From positions 1 to 64,000 of the forward strand of contig NZ_QMKP01000002.1 of the NCBI RefSeq assembly GCF_003287955.1: a stretch of DNA of 64,000 bases, read 5' to 3'. Below are positions 38,188 through 50,697 of this stretch, piece by piece; position 1 is the stretch's first letter; the number at the start of each line of letters is the position of its first letter. Below the pieces are notes generated by a model that made no database searches, was not told the origin of the DNA, and saw only the letters and a list, made by a program, of their open reading frames with translations. The DNA comes from Arthrobacter sp. AQ5-06 (GTDB taxonomy: Bacteria > Actinomycetota > Actinomycetes > Actinomycetales > Micrococcaceae). The translations under genes were made by a program, and so were the position numbers.

Positions 38188-39978
38188 TTAACTCGAAGCT
38201 ACTTCTGCCCCAGTAGTCAGTACCGCCCCACTGTGTGCCGCCAGCAGGAACGCGTCGCCGTCCACCAAAGACGCCTCGTCCGTCGAAAGCAGCACCGTGC
38301 CCAGCGATGCCGGAAGCCGAACCGGCGACGCCGAGAAGTTCAGCAGCACCTCCACGGCCCCGCGGCGGAAGCGCAACCAGCCGGCGTCGTCGTCGAATGT
38401 CACGTCCGTTTCCGCGAACCCCAGGCCCGCCAGCTCGGGGTAAGCGCGCCGCACGGCCGTCAGCGACTGATAAAGCGACAGGAGGCGCGCGTGGTCGCCG
38501 TCGGCGGCCTCCGCCCAGTTGAGTTTGGAGCGCCGGAATGTTTCGGGATCCTGCGGATCGGGTACGACGGCGGGATCCCACCCCATGCGTTCGAACTCGC
38601 GGATCCTGCCCTCCGCCGTCGCCTTGCCCAGCTCCGGCTCGGGATGCGAGGTGAAGAACTGCCACGGCGTGGAGGCGCCAAATTCCTCACCCATAAACAG
38701 CATGGGCGTAAAGGGCGAGGTCAGCGTCAGCACCGCGGTCACGGCCAGCGGGCCGTACGGCAGGGACTGGGACAGCCTGTCCCCGATGGCCCGGTTGCCG
38801 ATCTGGTCGTGGTTCTGGCTGCACACCACCAGGGCCGCGGGGTGGACCAGCGAGGTGTTGATTGGCCGGCCGTGATGGCGTGAGCGGAAGCTGGAGTAGC
38901 TGCCGTCGTGCAGGAAGCCGTCCTTGAGGACCTTGGCCAGCACGCCGAGCGACGCGAAGTCGCCGTAGTACCCGGCGGTCTCGCCACTGACGTTAACGTG
39001 GACCGCGTGATGGAAGTCGTCGCTCCACTGCCCGGCGAGGCCATAGCCGTTGACATCGCGAGGGTAGATCAGCCGCGGATTGTTGAGGTCCGATTCGGCG
39101 ATGAGAGTCTTGGGAAGCCCGGTCTCCGCGGAGATCGAATCGCCCAGCGCGCCGAGCTCCTCCAGGAGGTGCACGGCCCGCTCGTCGCGGAGTGCGTGGA
39201 CGGCATCCAGACGCAGCCCGTCCACGTGATAGTCGCCAAGCCAGAGAGCCGCGTTGTCCAGGATGTATTCACGCACGACGTCGGACCCCGGGCCATCGAG
39301 GTTGACCGAATCGCCCCACGTGTTGGCGTCGCCTTGCTTGAGGTAGGGGCCGAATTTGGGCAGATAGTTACCGCTGGGTCCCAGGTGGTTGTAGACCACG
39401 TCCTGGATGACGCCCAGCCTGGCTGCATGGGCGGCGTCCACAAACCGCTGGTAGGCCGCAGGGCCGCCGTAGCCTTCGTGGACCGCGAACCACTGGACGC
39501 CGTCGTAGCCCCAGTTGTGGGTTCCGTTGAATCCGTTGACCGGCAGCAGCTCCACAAAATCGATGCCGAGGTCCGCGAGGTAGCCGAGTTTATCCGCGGC
39601 TGCATCGAGGGTTCCCTCGGGCGTAAACGTTCCCACGTGGAGTTCGTAGATGACCGAGCCGCGCAGTTCCTTCCCCAGCCAGCCAGCGTCCTGCCAGGCG
39701 TAGGAACCGGGATCGTACGTGCGGGACAGGGCATGGACGCCGTCCGGGAGGCGACGCGAACGGGGGTCCGGCAGCGGGTGCGTCTCGCCGTCGAGCAGGT
39801 AGCCGTAGTCCACGTCTGCGTCCGCCGGCGCGTCCGGCGCGGACCACCAGCCATCTGGGCCGGGGCCTCCGGACACCTGCTTCATGGGGTACTGCTGACC
39901 GTTGGCGAGCAGCGAGACGGCCGAGGCGTCCGGGGCCCAGACATCGAACCGGCCGGAACCGTGGTGCGTCAGGCTCAT
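38188..39978 (-). CDS. treZ: maltooligosyltrehalose trehalohydrolase
   Basis: 596 aa GH13 enzyme releasing trehalose from the end made by TreY. An N-terminal beta domain ([18 protein letters not shown]) precedes the barrel: [28 protein letters not shown] with the nucleophile Asp, and IAESDLNN with the acid. ATG 39978 ([11 protein letters not shown]) overlaps the treY stop by 4 bases; the in-frame extension to 40122 reads inside treY. Last gene of treX-treY-treZ. Confidence 0.95.
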   Translation of the reverse strand: MSLTHHGSGRFDVWAPDASAVSLLANGQQYPMKQVSGGPGPDGWWSAPDAPADADVDYGYLLDGETHPLPDPRSRRLPDGVHALSRTYDPGSYAWQDAGWLGKELRGSVIYELHVGTFTPEGTLDAAADKLGYLADLGIDFVELLPVNGFNGTHNWGYDGVQWFAVHEGYGGPAAYQRFVDAAHAARLGVIQDVVYNHLGPSGNYLPKFGPYLKQGDANTWGDSVNLDGPGSDVVREYILDNAALWLGDYHVDGLRLDAVHALRDERAVHLLEELGALGDSISAETGLPKTLIAESDLNNPRLIYPRDVNGYGLAGQWSDDFHHAVHVNVSGETAGYYGDFASLGVLAKVLKDGFLHDGSYSSFRSRHHGRPINTSLVHPAALVVCSQNHDQIGNRAIGDRLSQSLPYGPLAVTAVLTLTSPFTPMLFMGEEFGASTPWQFFTSHPEPELGKATAEGRIREFERMGWDPAVVPDPQDPETFRRSKLNWAEAADGDHARLLSLYQSLTAVRRAYPELAGLGFAETDVTFDDDAGWLRFRRGAVEVLLNFSASPVRLPASLGTVLLSTDEASLVDGDAFLLAAHSGAVLTTGAEVASS

Positions 39979-42322
39979 GCGTTGTCTCCGTTCACGGGCG
40001 CGAGCAGCGCCACAGGGTAAGGCTGGAGGATCTCGGCCACCGGCACCGGGCCGGGGCCGTGCGTCCGGCCCGTAAGTTCGTCCCGCAATGCGGTGGAAAG
40101 TTCGACGACGGTGTCCCGCCACCCGCCCGCGCGTTCCAGTCCGAAGGGAAGCCTCGTCGCAAGGGTCAAGGCGCCGGGCGTGCTTCCAGTGCTGTTGCTG
40201 TCCGACCCGCGGTCGAACGCCACCAAGTGGTCCGCGGCTGCGCCGGAAGCAAGAACGGGCCGGTAGCCCTGGAAGAGTTCCGGCCGGTCCCGGCGGAGCC
40301 GGAGCGCCCGGGAGGTCAGCAGCAGTTTCGTGGCCTCGTCCCGGAAGTCCGCCGGAATCGTGCCGGCATCGAGTGCGGCCAAGGACGCTCCGCGGGATTC
40401 GAAGTCAACAGCCCGCCTATTGTCCGGGTCGGCCAGCGACCGGTCCCAGAATTCCGTCCCCTGATACACATCAGGCACCCCCGGCATGGTCAGCTGGAGC
40501 AGCTTCAGGGACAGCGAGTTGGCGGCGGCAAAGGCATCCGTCCTGGCGACGATGTCCTCGATCACCGTGGTGACCCGGGCATCGTCGAACGCAGCATCCA
40601 CAGCTGACTTGACGCGTGATTCGAACTTCTGGTCCGGATCCGTCCATGTGGTGGAGTTGGCTGCCTCCCGGGCAGCCTTCTCCGCATAGGCCTGCAGCCG
40701 TTCCCGCGACGCCGGCCACGCACCGATGACCGCCTGCCACAGCAAGGTCTCGAACGGGCCGTCGGGCACCGGGGCGAGCCCGCGAAGGGTGTCCAGGGTT
40801 GCTGCCCACTCCGGCAGCTCGGCGATCACGGAGATCCGTGCCCGGGTGTCCTCACTGCGTTTGGTGTCATGGGTGGTCAGCGTGGTCATGGACAGCGGCA
40901 TGGATTTCTGCCGCCCGGCCATCCGCCGGTGGAATTCGTCCGGGGCGAGCGAGAAATGGGACGGGTCCGCTCCCACTTCCGTCAGTGTCCCCAGCCGGGT
41001 GTAGCGGTAGAACGCCGTGTCCTCAACGCCTTTGGCCATCACCATGCCGGACGTCTGCTGGAACCGCAGTCCCAGTTCAGTCCCGGGCTTCAGGAGCAGG
41101 GGCAGCAGCGCGTCCAGGACCTCGGCCAGGTCAGGGCGCTGGCGAGCCGCGGCCGCGCAGGCCTCGCGCAGCACCTCCTCACCCGTAGGCAGGTACGTGC
41201 GGTACACGGGGAAGGCCGCTATGACCTGAGCCAGGGCATCAGCAGCGACGTCCACAGACAGGTCAGCGGACAGCCGCGCGTCAAAATGGACCAGGCGGGC
41301 CAGCCGCAGGATCTCGGACCGGAGCATGCCGTCCGCCACGGCGCGCTTGGTCCCCAGAATCATGGCCGCATAGTCGGCAGGCTCGCCGGAGCGCAGCTGT
41401 GCATCCAACGCGTCCAACGCAGCCTCGCCGGCCGGGTCCACCAGCAGGCGGTCCAGGTCAGCCAGGGCGTCGTAGCCGGTGGTTCCCTCGCAGGCGAATT
41501 CCGTCGGGAGCTCCTCCCCCGGCTCCAGGATTTTCTCTACCAGGACATAGGCTCCGCCGCTGAGGTCCTTGAGCCAGCGAAGATACCCGGCAGGATCCGC
41601 CAGGCCGTCCGGGTGGTCCACACGCAGCCCGTCAACCAGTCCGTCGTCGAACCAGCGCTTCACCTCGGCATGGGCCTGGTCGAAGACCCAAGGGTCCTCC
41701 ACCCGGAGGCCCGCAAGGGTGTTGACAGCGAAGAACCGCCGGTAGTTCAGCTCGCTGTCCGCCCGGCGCCAGGAGACGAGTTCGTAATGCTGCCGGTCAT
41801 GCACAGCCCGCGGAGAGTCGCCGTCGGAGCATGAACCTGCGGCCAACGGAAACCGGTGGCCGTAGTAATGGAGCTCGCCATCTGCCACCTCGAGAAGCCC
41901 AAGGTCGTCATCACTGCCCAGGACGGGAATCCGGATCCGGCCGGCACCAAAGTCCCAGTCGACGTCGAACGCTTCCGCGTAAGGCGAGCGGCGCCCTTCC
42001 TGCAGCAGCGACCACCACCACGGGTTCTGGGCAGGCGTGGCAACGCCGACATGGTTGGGGACGATGTCCACCAGCACGCCCATGCCATGCTCCCGCGCGG
42101 CTGCAGAGAGTGCCAGCAGCCCCTCCGGGCCACCCCGCTCCGGATCCACCGACGACGGATCTGTCACGTCATAGCCGTGATCGGACCCGCGTTCCGCCGT
42201 CAGGATCGGAGACAGGTAGACCCAATCAACGCCCAGTGATTTCAGGTACGGAACCGTCTCGGCAGCATCAAAGAGCGTGAAGCTGCTGCGGATCTGGAGC
42301 CGGTAGGTGGACGCCGGGACTT

Positions 42323-42326
<4 letters not shown>
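39975..42326 (-). CDS. treY: maltooligosyltrehalose synthase
   Basis: 783 aa GH13 enzyme that turns the reducing end of maltooligosaccharide into a trehalosyl end. [19 protein letters not shown] is the typical start; [35 protein letters not shown] and [12 protein letters not shown] carry the active-site regions, and [16 protein letters not shown] is diagnostic of TreY. Overlaps treX upstream and treZ downstream by 4 bases each. Confidence 0.96.
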
Positions 42327-44578
<2,252 letters not shown>

Positions 44579-44651
44579 GCGTGCTCCTCATCGTTTGTTC
44601 GACAGCGGGAGCGTGGACACAAAACCGCCCCTGCCTGTGCAGAACCTATGC

Positions 44652-46265
44652 CTACGGTAGCGGGTGGGTCTGACTATTACGTTTCCGGCCCGCTGGTTTA
44701 CCAAGCAGGCTGACTTTATGCCAAACGTCTGGTACAGCGTCCGCAATCCGGCCCGCCGTCAGCGGTCCACCGCCGGAAGCGGCCGCCCCCGCGAAGCCGT
44801 GGAGGCTGGCCCCAAGGGCGGCAATCGCCGCCCAGCGCTCGTCCGGATCTATGCCCGCATCACGGAAGCGCCCGACGTCGGACCCCACTTGGGCGAGCAG
44901 CGCACCGATGATCCCGGCCAGGACGTCGCCGCTTCCGGCGGTAGCGAGCCACGCCGTGCCGTCCGCCTGGCTGTAGAAATCCTGGAAGGGGGAGGCCACC
45001 AGCGTGGTGGCGCCTTTGAGCAGTACGGTGGCCTCGGTAAGCACGGCGGCATGCCGGGCAGCACCGAGGGTGGAAGCCTCGACGGCGGGACGGTCAGGGG
45101 CAGGATCAAAGTCCGGGCTGGCCGGGGACGAGCCGAGTCGCTCCAGGAGCGATGCTAGTTCGCCGGCATGCGGGGTGAGCACCACCTGTGGGCCCAGGAC
45201 CGCGGGCAGTGCCGGCAACGCCCCGGCATCGGCGATCACGGGCAGGCCGGATTCCACCGCGTCACGGGCGCGCTGGAGCTGTTCTGTGTCGCCCGGGCCC
45301 ATCCCAGAACCCACCAGCCACGCCTGGACGTGCAGGTCCGCCACGGAGCCCGTGCTGCAGACCACCTCGGGGCAGGACTGCCGCACCAGGGTGGCCACCT
45401 CGGGCGGGCCCAGGTAGCGGACCATCCCCGCGCCGGCAGCCAGCGCACCCCGGCAGGCCAGCACGGCGGCGCCCGGATAATCTGCAGATCCGGCGACCAC
45501 GCCCAGGACGCCGCGGGAATACTTGTGCGAGCGACTCCGGGGCTGCGGCAGGAGCCAGGCCAGGTCCACCGGCTCAAACCTTCGCAGCGCCGGCCAAGGC
45601 AGTTCCTCTTCGATGCCGATGGGCACCACGTGGACGCGGCCGGCGTGATCGGCGCCGGGGTCCGCCAGCAGCCCTACTTTGGCTGCTGCGAAAGTTACGG
45701 TCACATCCGCGGACAGCACCGGCGCATGGGCCTCACCGGTGTCGGCGTCCACGCCGCTCGGAACATCGCAGGCCACCACAATTCCCGGCTCCTGGGACGC
45801 CAGCCGCACTCCCGAAAGGCCGCTCACCAGGTCGGCCGCCGCTCCCCGAAGGCCGCCGTGGGCGCCCGTCCCCAGGATTGCGTCAATCACGACGTCGGCA
45901 CTCGCCACGTGAGCCGCCAGCTGGCTGGAATTGAAATCAGTGAGAAGGTGCACGCGCCCGCCGGCGCGCTCAAAAGCAGCCAGCGCCTCGGCGTGGGCCG
46001 TTCCGGCGGTGAGTACCGCCGTCGTACGCATTCCTCTGGCGGCTAGGAACGAGGCGGCGAAGAGTCCATCTCCCCCGTTGTTGCCTTTGCCCACCAGGAC
46101 GGCCACGCTGGCGCCGTAAAGCCGCCGGCCGCGTGCCTTCAGCTCGTGGACCACAGCGTTGGCGAGCCCATGGGAGGCTCTCTGCATCAGAACAGCGCCC
46201 ATCCCGGCAGTCAGGAACGGCTGTTCGGCCGCCCTGATCTGGGTTCCGGTATAGGCGCTGATCAT
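44652..46265 (-). CDS. nnr: bifunctional NAD(P)HX epimerase/dehydratase
   Basis: 537 aa. The N-terminal YjeF domain (epimerase; GKGNNGGDGLFAASFL, AILGTGAHGGLRG, CDVPSGVDADTGE) is fused to a C-terminal ribokinase-like dehydratase (GVLGVVAGSADYPGAAVLA, TPHAGELASLL, GSGDVLAGIIGALLAQ). It repairs hydrated NAD(P)H. The order is normal for the fused bacterial form. It precedes the trehalose operon by 73 bases without obvious functional link, and follows acpS, its usual neighbour in many bacteria. Confidence 0.95.
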   Translation of the reverse strand: MISAYTGTQIRAAEQPFLTAGMGAVLMQRASHGLANAVVHELKARGRRLYGASVAVLVGKGNNGGDGLFAASFLAARGMRTTAVLTAGTAHAEALAAFERAGGRVHLLTDFNSSQLAAHVASADVVIDAILGTGAHGGLRGAAADLVSGLSGVRLASQEPGIVVACDVPSGVDADTGEAHAPVLSADVTVTFAAAKVGLLADPGADHAGRVHVVPIGIEEELPWPALRRFEPVDLAWLLPQPRSRSHKYSRGVLGVVAGSADYPGAAVLACRGALAAGAGMVRYLGPPEVATLVRQSCPEVVCSTGSVADLHVQAWLVGSGMGPGDTEQLQRARDAVESGLPVIADAGALPALPAVLGPQVVLTPHAGELASLLERLGSSPASPDFDPAPDRPAVEASTLGAARHAAVLTEATVLLKGATTLVASPFQDFYSQADGTAWLATAGSGDVLAGIIGALLAQVGSDVGRFRDAGIDPDERWAAIAALGASLHGFAGAAASGGGPLTAGRIADAVPDVWHKVSLLGKPAGRKRNSQTHPLP

Positions 46266-46302
46266 GGTGTCAGGTCCGTTGGCGCGTCAGCCTTCGGCGC
46301 TG

Positions 46303-46650
46303 TTAGCTTTCGGCCAGTACTGTGGCGGTGGCGATCCCGCCGTCGTGGCTCATGGAGACGTGCCAGCGTTTGACGCCCTTGGACTCGGCCACCGCGAGAA
46401 CGGTGCCCTTGACCTGGATGGTGGGGCCGTGCTGGTCCAGGCCGATCCAGCAGTCCTGCCAGTTCATACCGGCCGGCGCGCCGAGGACCTTGGCCACGGC
46501 CTCCTTGGCGGCGAACCTCGCGGCCAGCGAGCGGGTGTTCAGCTCGCGTTCCGCGGGCACGAACAGCCGGTCCCGGAGGCCCGGGGTGCGCTCAAGCTGG
46601 CGGCCGAACCGCTCGATGTCTACAACGTCTACGCCAATGCCAACAATCAT
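46303..46650 (-). CDS. acpS: holo-ACP synthase
   Basis: 115 aa. It transfers 4'-phosphopantetheine from CoA to acyl carrier protein. [19 protein letters not shown] holds the Mg-binding Asp; [14 protein letters not shown] the Glu-Lys pair. Full length. It lies 37 bases ahead of nnr on the same strand and divergent from a wrecked hipA. Confidence 0.94.
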   Translation of the reverse strand: MIVGIGVDVVDIERFGRQLERTPGLRDRLFVPAERELNTRSLAARFAAKEAVAKVLGAPAGMNWQDCWIGLDQHGPTIQVKGTVLAVAESKGVKRWHVSMSHDGGIATATVLAES

Positions 46651-46706
46651 GGCGCTATTCTACGGGGACGCTCGTGGACCTGCCGCACACCGCGCACCGC
46701 GCTGCG

Positions 46707-47243
46707 CGATTATCAACCGGCCGAGTATTACGTCGTCGGCGCCGAATCCACTCATATCATCAAGCCGGTGGCTGCCGGGAACGAGCACGCCCTGCACGCC
46801 GAAGCGTTCTGCCTGGAGCTTTCGCGGCGGATCGTGCTGACCACGTTCGCCAGCGACGTGCGCACCTTTGCCGGCCGGACTGTCCTTGTCCTCGAACGCT
46901 ACGATCGCCGGGTCGCCGGGTCGCCGGTCGAAGCGTAGAGCGTATCCATCAGGAGGAAGGCGCCCAGGCTCTCGGACTGAACATGTCCCTCCGGATCAAC
47001 TCCCCCGCCTGTCAGCCGTCAGTGACGGTAGATGACCTTGTCACCGAAGGCGTCTCCTGGGGACTCGACGAACGGCATGCACGGCACGCCGTCACCGGAA
47101 CGCTCGAAGAGCTGGCCCATTCCCTCGAACAGGCCGACGCATCCGCCGTCGGGGAGGAAGTGGCACGGTACATCGGCCACGGGAAACGGAATCTTCTGGA
47201 CGGCAAGGCTGCCGGAATCGGCGGCGCGCACCCGTCCCTGGCC
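46707..47243 (+). pseudogene. hipA kinase remnant
   Basis: Pieces of a HipA-type Ser/Thr kinase toxin in two frames. The first (to about 46930) reads THIIKPVAAGNEHALHAEAF...TFAGRTVLVLERYDRR, the ATP-site half. After a frame change near 46920-46935 comes VERIHQEEGAQALGL in the next frame, then directly MSLRINS...VTVDDLVTEGVSWGL, which belongs near the HipA C-terminus. The intervening catalytic core (DLHxRN region) and the N-terminal subdomain are missing. The frameshift coincides with a tandem GGGTCGCC repeat, a likely slippage site. No hipB is nearby. Confidence 0.75.
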
Positions 47244-47305
47244 GCACCGGGCCCAGTACCGGCCATGCCGCCGCGGAGCTGACAGTCGAGCCTGCGCACC
47301 AGGAA

Positions 47306-47340
47306 CGGAAGCCCCGAGCCTAGGGCTCGGGGCTTCCGTT
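47306..47340. terminator. intrinsic terminator
   Basis: ACGGAAGCCCCGAGCC (47306-47321) and its exact complement (47325-47340) form a perfect 16-bp stem with a 3-base loop. It lies 40 bases past the glmS stop and could end transcription from both sides; TTT follows on the plus strand. Confidence 0.8.
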
Positions 47341-47380
47341 TCGCTGAGCACCAACCGGCACGGGGCCAGTCAGCCGCCGG

Positions 47381-49273
47381 TTACTCTACGGTGACGCTCT
47401 TGGCGAGGTTGCGGGGCTGGTCTACGTCGTAGCCCTTGGCCGAGGCGAGGGCCAGGGCGAAGATCTGCAGCGGGACCGTGCTGAGCAGCGGGGCCAGCAG
47501 GGTGTCGGTCTCCGGGATGTAGAAGACGTGCTCGGCGTAGGCCTTCACGGCCTCGTCGCCCTCTTCGGCGATCACAATGGTCTTGGCGCCGCGCGCCCGG
47601 ACTTCCTGGATGTTCGAGACAACCTTGGCGTGCAGTGAGTCGCGGCCGCGCGGGGACGGGACCACCACAAACACGGGCTGGCCTTCCTCGATCAGCGCGA
47701 TGGGGCCGTGCTTCAGCTCGCCGGCGGCGAACCCTTCGGCGTGGATGTAGGCGAGCTCCTTGAGCTTGAGCGCACCCTCCATGGCCACAGGGAAGCCGAC
47801 GTGGCGGCCCAGGAACAGCACAGACTTCGCGTCGGCCATGGACGCGCCGAGTTCCTTGATCTGCGCCTCGTTGTCCAGGATCCGCTGGATCTTGGCGGGG
47901 ATTTTGTTCAGGTCCGCCAGGATGTCCTTGATCTCCCCCTGGAACTTGTTCCCGCGCAGCTGCGCCAGGTACAGGCCCAGCAGGTACGCGGCGGTGATCT
48001 GCGCCAGGAACGCCTTGGTGGAGGCAACGGCGATTTCCGGGCCGGCGTGCGTGTAGAGCACGGCGTCGGATTCACGCGGGATGGTGGAGCCATTGGTGTT
48101 GCAGATCGAAACCGTCTTGGCGCCCTGTTCCTTGGCGTAGCGGACGGCCATCAGGGTGTCCATGGTCTCGCCGGACTGGGAGATCGAAACGATCAGGGTG
48201 TTCGCGTCCACGATCGGGTCCCGGTAACGGAACTCGTGGGAGAGCTCCACTTCGGTGGCGATCCGGCACCAGCGCTCAATCGCGTACTTGGCCACCTGCC
48301 CGGCGTACGCGGACGTGCCGCAAGCCAGCACAATGATCTTGTCGACGTTCTTGAGCAGTTCCGGGTCGATCCGCAGCTCATCAAGGGTCAGCTTGCCGTC
48401 GATGTCCGACCGGCCCAGCAGGGTCTTGGCCACGGCGTCGGGCTGGTCATGGATTTCCTTCTCCATAAAGGACGGGAAACCGCCCTTCTCCGCAGATTCC
48501 GGATCCCAGTCAACGTGGTATTCCTTGCCCTCGGCCGGGGCGCCGAAGAAGTCGGTGATCTCCACCGAGTCAGCGGTGATGGTGACAATCTGGTCCTGGC
48601 CCAGCTCCACCGCGCGGCGGGTGTAGTCAATGAACCCGGAGACATCCGAGCCCAGGAAGTTCTCCCCTTCGCCCAGGCCAACCACCAGCGGCGAGTTGCG
48701 GCGGGCAGCCACCACAACGTCCGGCTGGTCAGCGTGAACGGCCAGGAGGGTGAACGCACCCTCGAGGCGCTGGCAGGCGAGCTGCATCGCAGTGGTCAGG
48801 CCGCCGTCGGACACGTCACCGTTGAACTTGGTGCGGAAAATGTCGCCCAGCAGCACCGCGGCGACTTCGGTGTCCGTCTCGGACTCGAAGGTGTAACCCT
48901 TGGCCACCAGCTCCAGCTTCAGTTCAGCGAAGTTCTCGATGATGCCGTTATGGATCAGGGCCAGCTTGCCGCCGTCGGCCAGGTGCGGGTGCGCGTTCTG
49001 GTCCGTGGGGCCGCCGTGCGTGGCCCAGCGGGTGTGGCCGATGCCCGTGAACGTCTCCGGCAGCGGATGTTCCTCCAGCTCGGCCAGGAGGTTGCTCAGC
49101 TTGCCGGACTTCTTCCGGGATTCGATGAACCCCTTGGAGACCACCGCCACCCCCGCAGAGTCGTAACCCCGGTACTCCAGGCGGCGCAATCCTTCAAGGA
49201 CTACATCCAACGCACTGTGACCGGTATTCCCACGGCCAGCAGAATGGCCCACATATCCAACGATTCCACACAT
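47381..49273 (-). CDS. glmS: glucosamine-6-phosphate synthase (isomerizing)
   Basis: 630 aa. It makes glucosamine 6-phosphate from fructose 6-phosphate and glutamine, the entry to peptidoglycan amino sugars. The catalytic Cys follows the first Met (MCGIVGYVGH); GHTRWATHG and the SIS isomerase domains (CGTSAYAGQVAKY, SQSGETMDTL) complete it. glmM, the next pathway enzyme, is 5.5 kb away on the same strand. The gap upstream is only 32 bases and holds no glmS ribozyme. Confidence 0.97.
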   Translation of the reverse strand: MCGIVGYVGHSAGRGNTGHSALDVVLEGLRRLEYRGYDSAGVAVVSKGFIESRKKSGKLSNLLAELEEHPLPETFTGIGHTRWATHGGPTDQNAHPHLADGGKLALIHNGIIENFAELKLELVAKGYTFESETDTEVAAVLLGDIFRTKFNGDVSDGGLTTAMQLACQRLEGAFTLLAVHADQPDVVVAARRNSPLVVGLGEGENFLGSDVSGFIDYTRRAVELGQDQIVTITADSVEITDFFGAPAEGKEYHVDWDPESAEKGGFPSFMEKEIHDQPDAVAKTLLGRSDIDGKLTLDELRIDPELLKNVDKIIVLACGTSAYAGQVAKYAIERWCRIATEVELSHEFRYRDPIVDANTLIVSISQSGETMDTLMAVRYAKEQGAKTVSICNTNGSTIPRESDAVLYTHAGPEIAVASTKAFLAQITAAYLLGLYLAQLRGNKFQGEIKDILADLNKIPAKIQRILDNEAQIKELGASMADAKSVLFLGRHVGFPVAMEGALKLKELAYIHAEGFAAGELKHGPIALIEEGQPVFVVVPSPRGRDSLHAKVVSNIQEVRARGAKTIVIAEEGDEAVKAYAEHVFYIPETDTLLAPLLSTVPLQIFALALASAKGYDVDQPRNLAKSVTVE

Positions 49274-49305
49274 GGGCTCCAGCTTATCGGCAGCGGGGTT
49301 CAGGT

Positions 49306-50508
49306 TTAAACCGCGTGACGAGACTCACGCCCAAACCTGCTGATGTAATCCGCCATCCCAGGAACGGTGAAGGCGAGATAGCCACGGCGTGGGGCGTAGA
49401 TGAGACCCGTGTGGATTAGTGACTGCCTCGCTGCGGACACCGCAGTTTGAACCCTGCCCAGCCGTGTAGCGATGTCGCTGACCAGTGAAGGGGCGTCGTT
49501 GTCCTGGGCCATGGCCGCCATGAACTCCTGCTGGGCAGTGGTCGCTCTTTCCCAGCGTGAGTTGTAGAGTCCGGCGTCCACTTCGTCGCGGGCCCTGCCG
49601 ATCCCTATGCGTGCGTCATCTGCGTCGATTGTCCGGGAAGCGGCAACATCCCAGATGTGCTTGCCGCAGGCCTGGACGAAATACGGGTACCCGCCGGATG
49701 CTTTCAGGACAACAACCAAGGCATTTTCGCTCCAGGTCACGCGCTCCCGCTGCGATGGTGTTACGAGGGCGTCTTTGGTGTCCTCGTCGCTGAGGAGCCC
49801 CACAGTTCGGTAAAGATACATGCGCTCTGCGTAAGTGGAAGCTTTGGCAAGGACGGAAGGCAGTGACGGGAGGCCCGTGCCAAGGAACATGAGCGGCGCG
49901 GGACGCGGATCTTGGCCGAGCTGGTGCAAGGCGACGTTGAGCGCCTCCAGGTCCTTCTTTGGTGCTTCTTGCAGCTCATCGACAGCCAGCAGAACTCCCG
50001 TTCCGGCGGCACGAGCGGCGAGGCCCAGCGATTCCAGCATTTCGGCAAGGTCTGTTGAGAGTTGTCCGCTGTCAGCCTTCCCTGCCGCGGCTTGGATGTC
50101 GAACCCGAAACCGTACGTGCCGGCCGGGTCGACTTTGAGCTGAAAGGAGCGGAAGACGGCGAAGGCCTCACGGAATGACCGCTTGACCTTCTCGGAGGCC
50201 GTGGCCGCTTTGCGTAGGGCGACGTAGATTTCTTTGGCCAGCTGAACCGCCAGCGGCTGGCTGCCGGATGCTTCAAGCTTGACGACGATCCAGCCTGCAT
50301 CAACGGCGTTTCGAGCGCATTGGTTCAGCAGCACGGTCTTGCCAACACCCCGAAGGCCGGAGATGATCCATGGCCGCGCCCCCTCGCCGTCGGCCGCTAC
50401 CCCTTCGAGCATGCCCATGAAATCAGCCAGTACAGCAGAGCGACCAGCCAGTTCAGGAGGTACCCGACCCGCGCCGGGCCGGAAAGGGTTAGGGGTATTC
50501 AGAATCAT
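49306..50508 (-). CDS. AAA ATPase, unknown role
   Basis: 400 aa. P-loop ISGLRGVGKTVLLNQ, Walker B LLAVDELQEAPKK, sensor region MFLGTGLPSLPSVL, and a C-terminal winged-helix-like part (TRLGRVQTAVSAARQSLI). The layout resembles STAND/Orc1-Cdc6-like ATPases; its task is unknown. ATG 50508 (MILNTPNPFRPG) is chosen because homologous ATPases open with NPFxPG; the frame extends to 50610 without a ribosome site. The AT-rich region upstream differs sharply from the surroundings and suggests acquisition. It abuts glmS by 32 bases. Confidence 0.75.
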   Translation of the reverse strand: MILNTPNPFRPGAGRVPPELAGRSAVLADFMGMLEGVAADGEGARPWIISGLRGVGKTVLLNQCARNAVDAGWIVVKLEASGSQPLAVQLAKEIYVALRKAATASEKVKRSFREAFAVFRSFQLKVDPAGTYGFGFDIQAAAGKADSGQLSTDLAEMLESLGLAARAAGTGVLLAVDELQEAPKKDLEALNVALHQLGQDPRPAPLMFLGTGLPSLPSVLAKASTYAERMYLYRTVGLLSDEDTKDALVTPSQRERVTWSENALVVVLKASGGYPYFVQACGKHIWDVAASRTIDADDARIGIGRARDEVDAGLYNSRWERATTAQQEFMAAMAQDNDAPSLVSDIATRLGRVQTAVSAARQSLIHTGLIYAPRRGYLAFTVPGMADYISRFGRESRHAV

Positions 50509-50509
50509 G

Positions 50510-50590
50510 AATCCAACCCTATCTGTAATTATTGCAAAATCAAGATAATTATGGATTATTTGGCATAAAGCAGCACCATCCGCGCAAGCA
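50510..50590. other. AT-rich patch ahead of AAA ATPase
   Basis: About 80 bases with runs such as TAATTATTGCAAAATC and AATTATGGATTATT, the most AT-rich stretch of this half of the window. It probably contains the promoter of the minus-strand ATPase gene (candidate -35 TTGATT, rc near 50535), but boxes cannot be placed firmly. Confidence 0.4.
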
Positions 50591-50684
50591 AAAATACCTG
50601 AGGCCAGCACAACACTTTTGCGAGCATCCTGACGGTAAGTCGTTACAACCGGTCACCGCATTTCGCTCTGGGCCGTACGCGGGG

Positions 50685-50690
50685 CAGAAT
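50685..50690 (+). promoter_or_regulatory. candidate coaA -10 box
   Basis: CAGAAT lies 7 bases ahead of the coaA GTG, which would place the transcript start at or next to the start codon. No ribosome binding site precedes coaA, so a leaderless message is plausible. No strong -35 box is seen. Confidence 0.35.
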
Positions 50691-50697
50691 CTCTAAA

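Noticed and set aside
49274..49305. Possible glmS ribozyme
   Set aside because: Only 32 bases separate glmS from the next gene, and no ribozyme fold is seen; it is not expected in actinobacteria.
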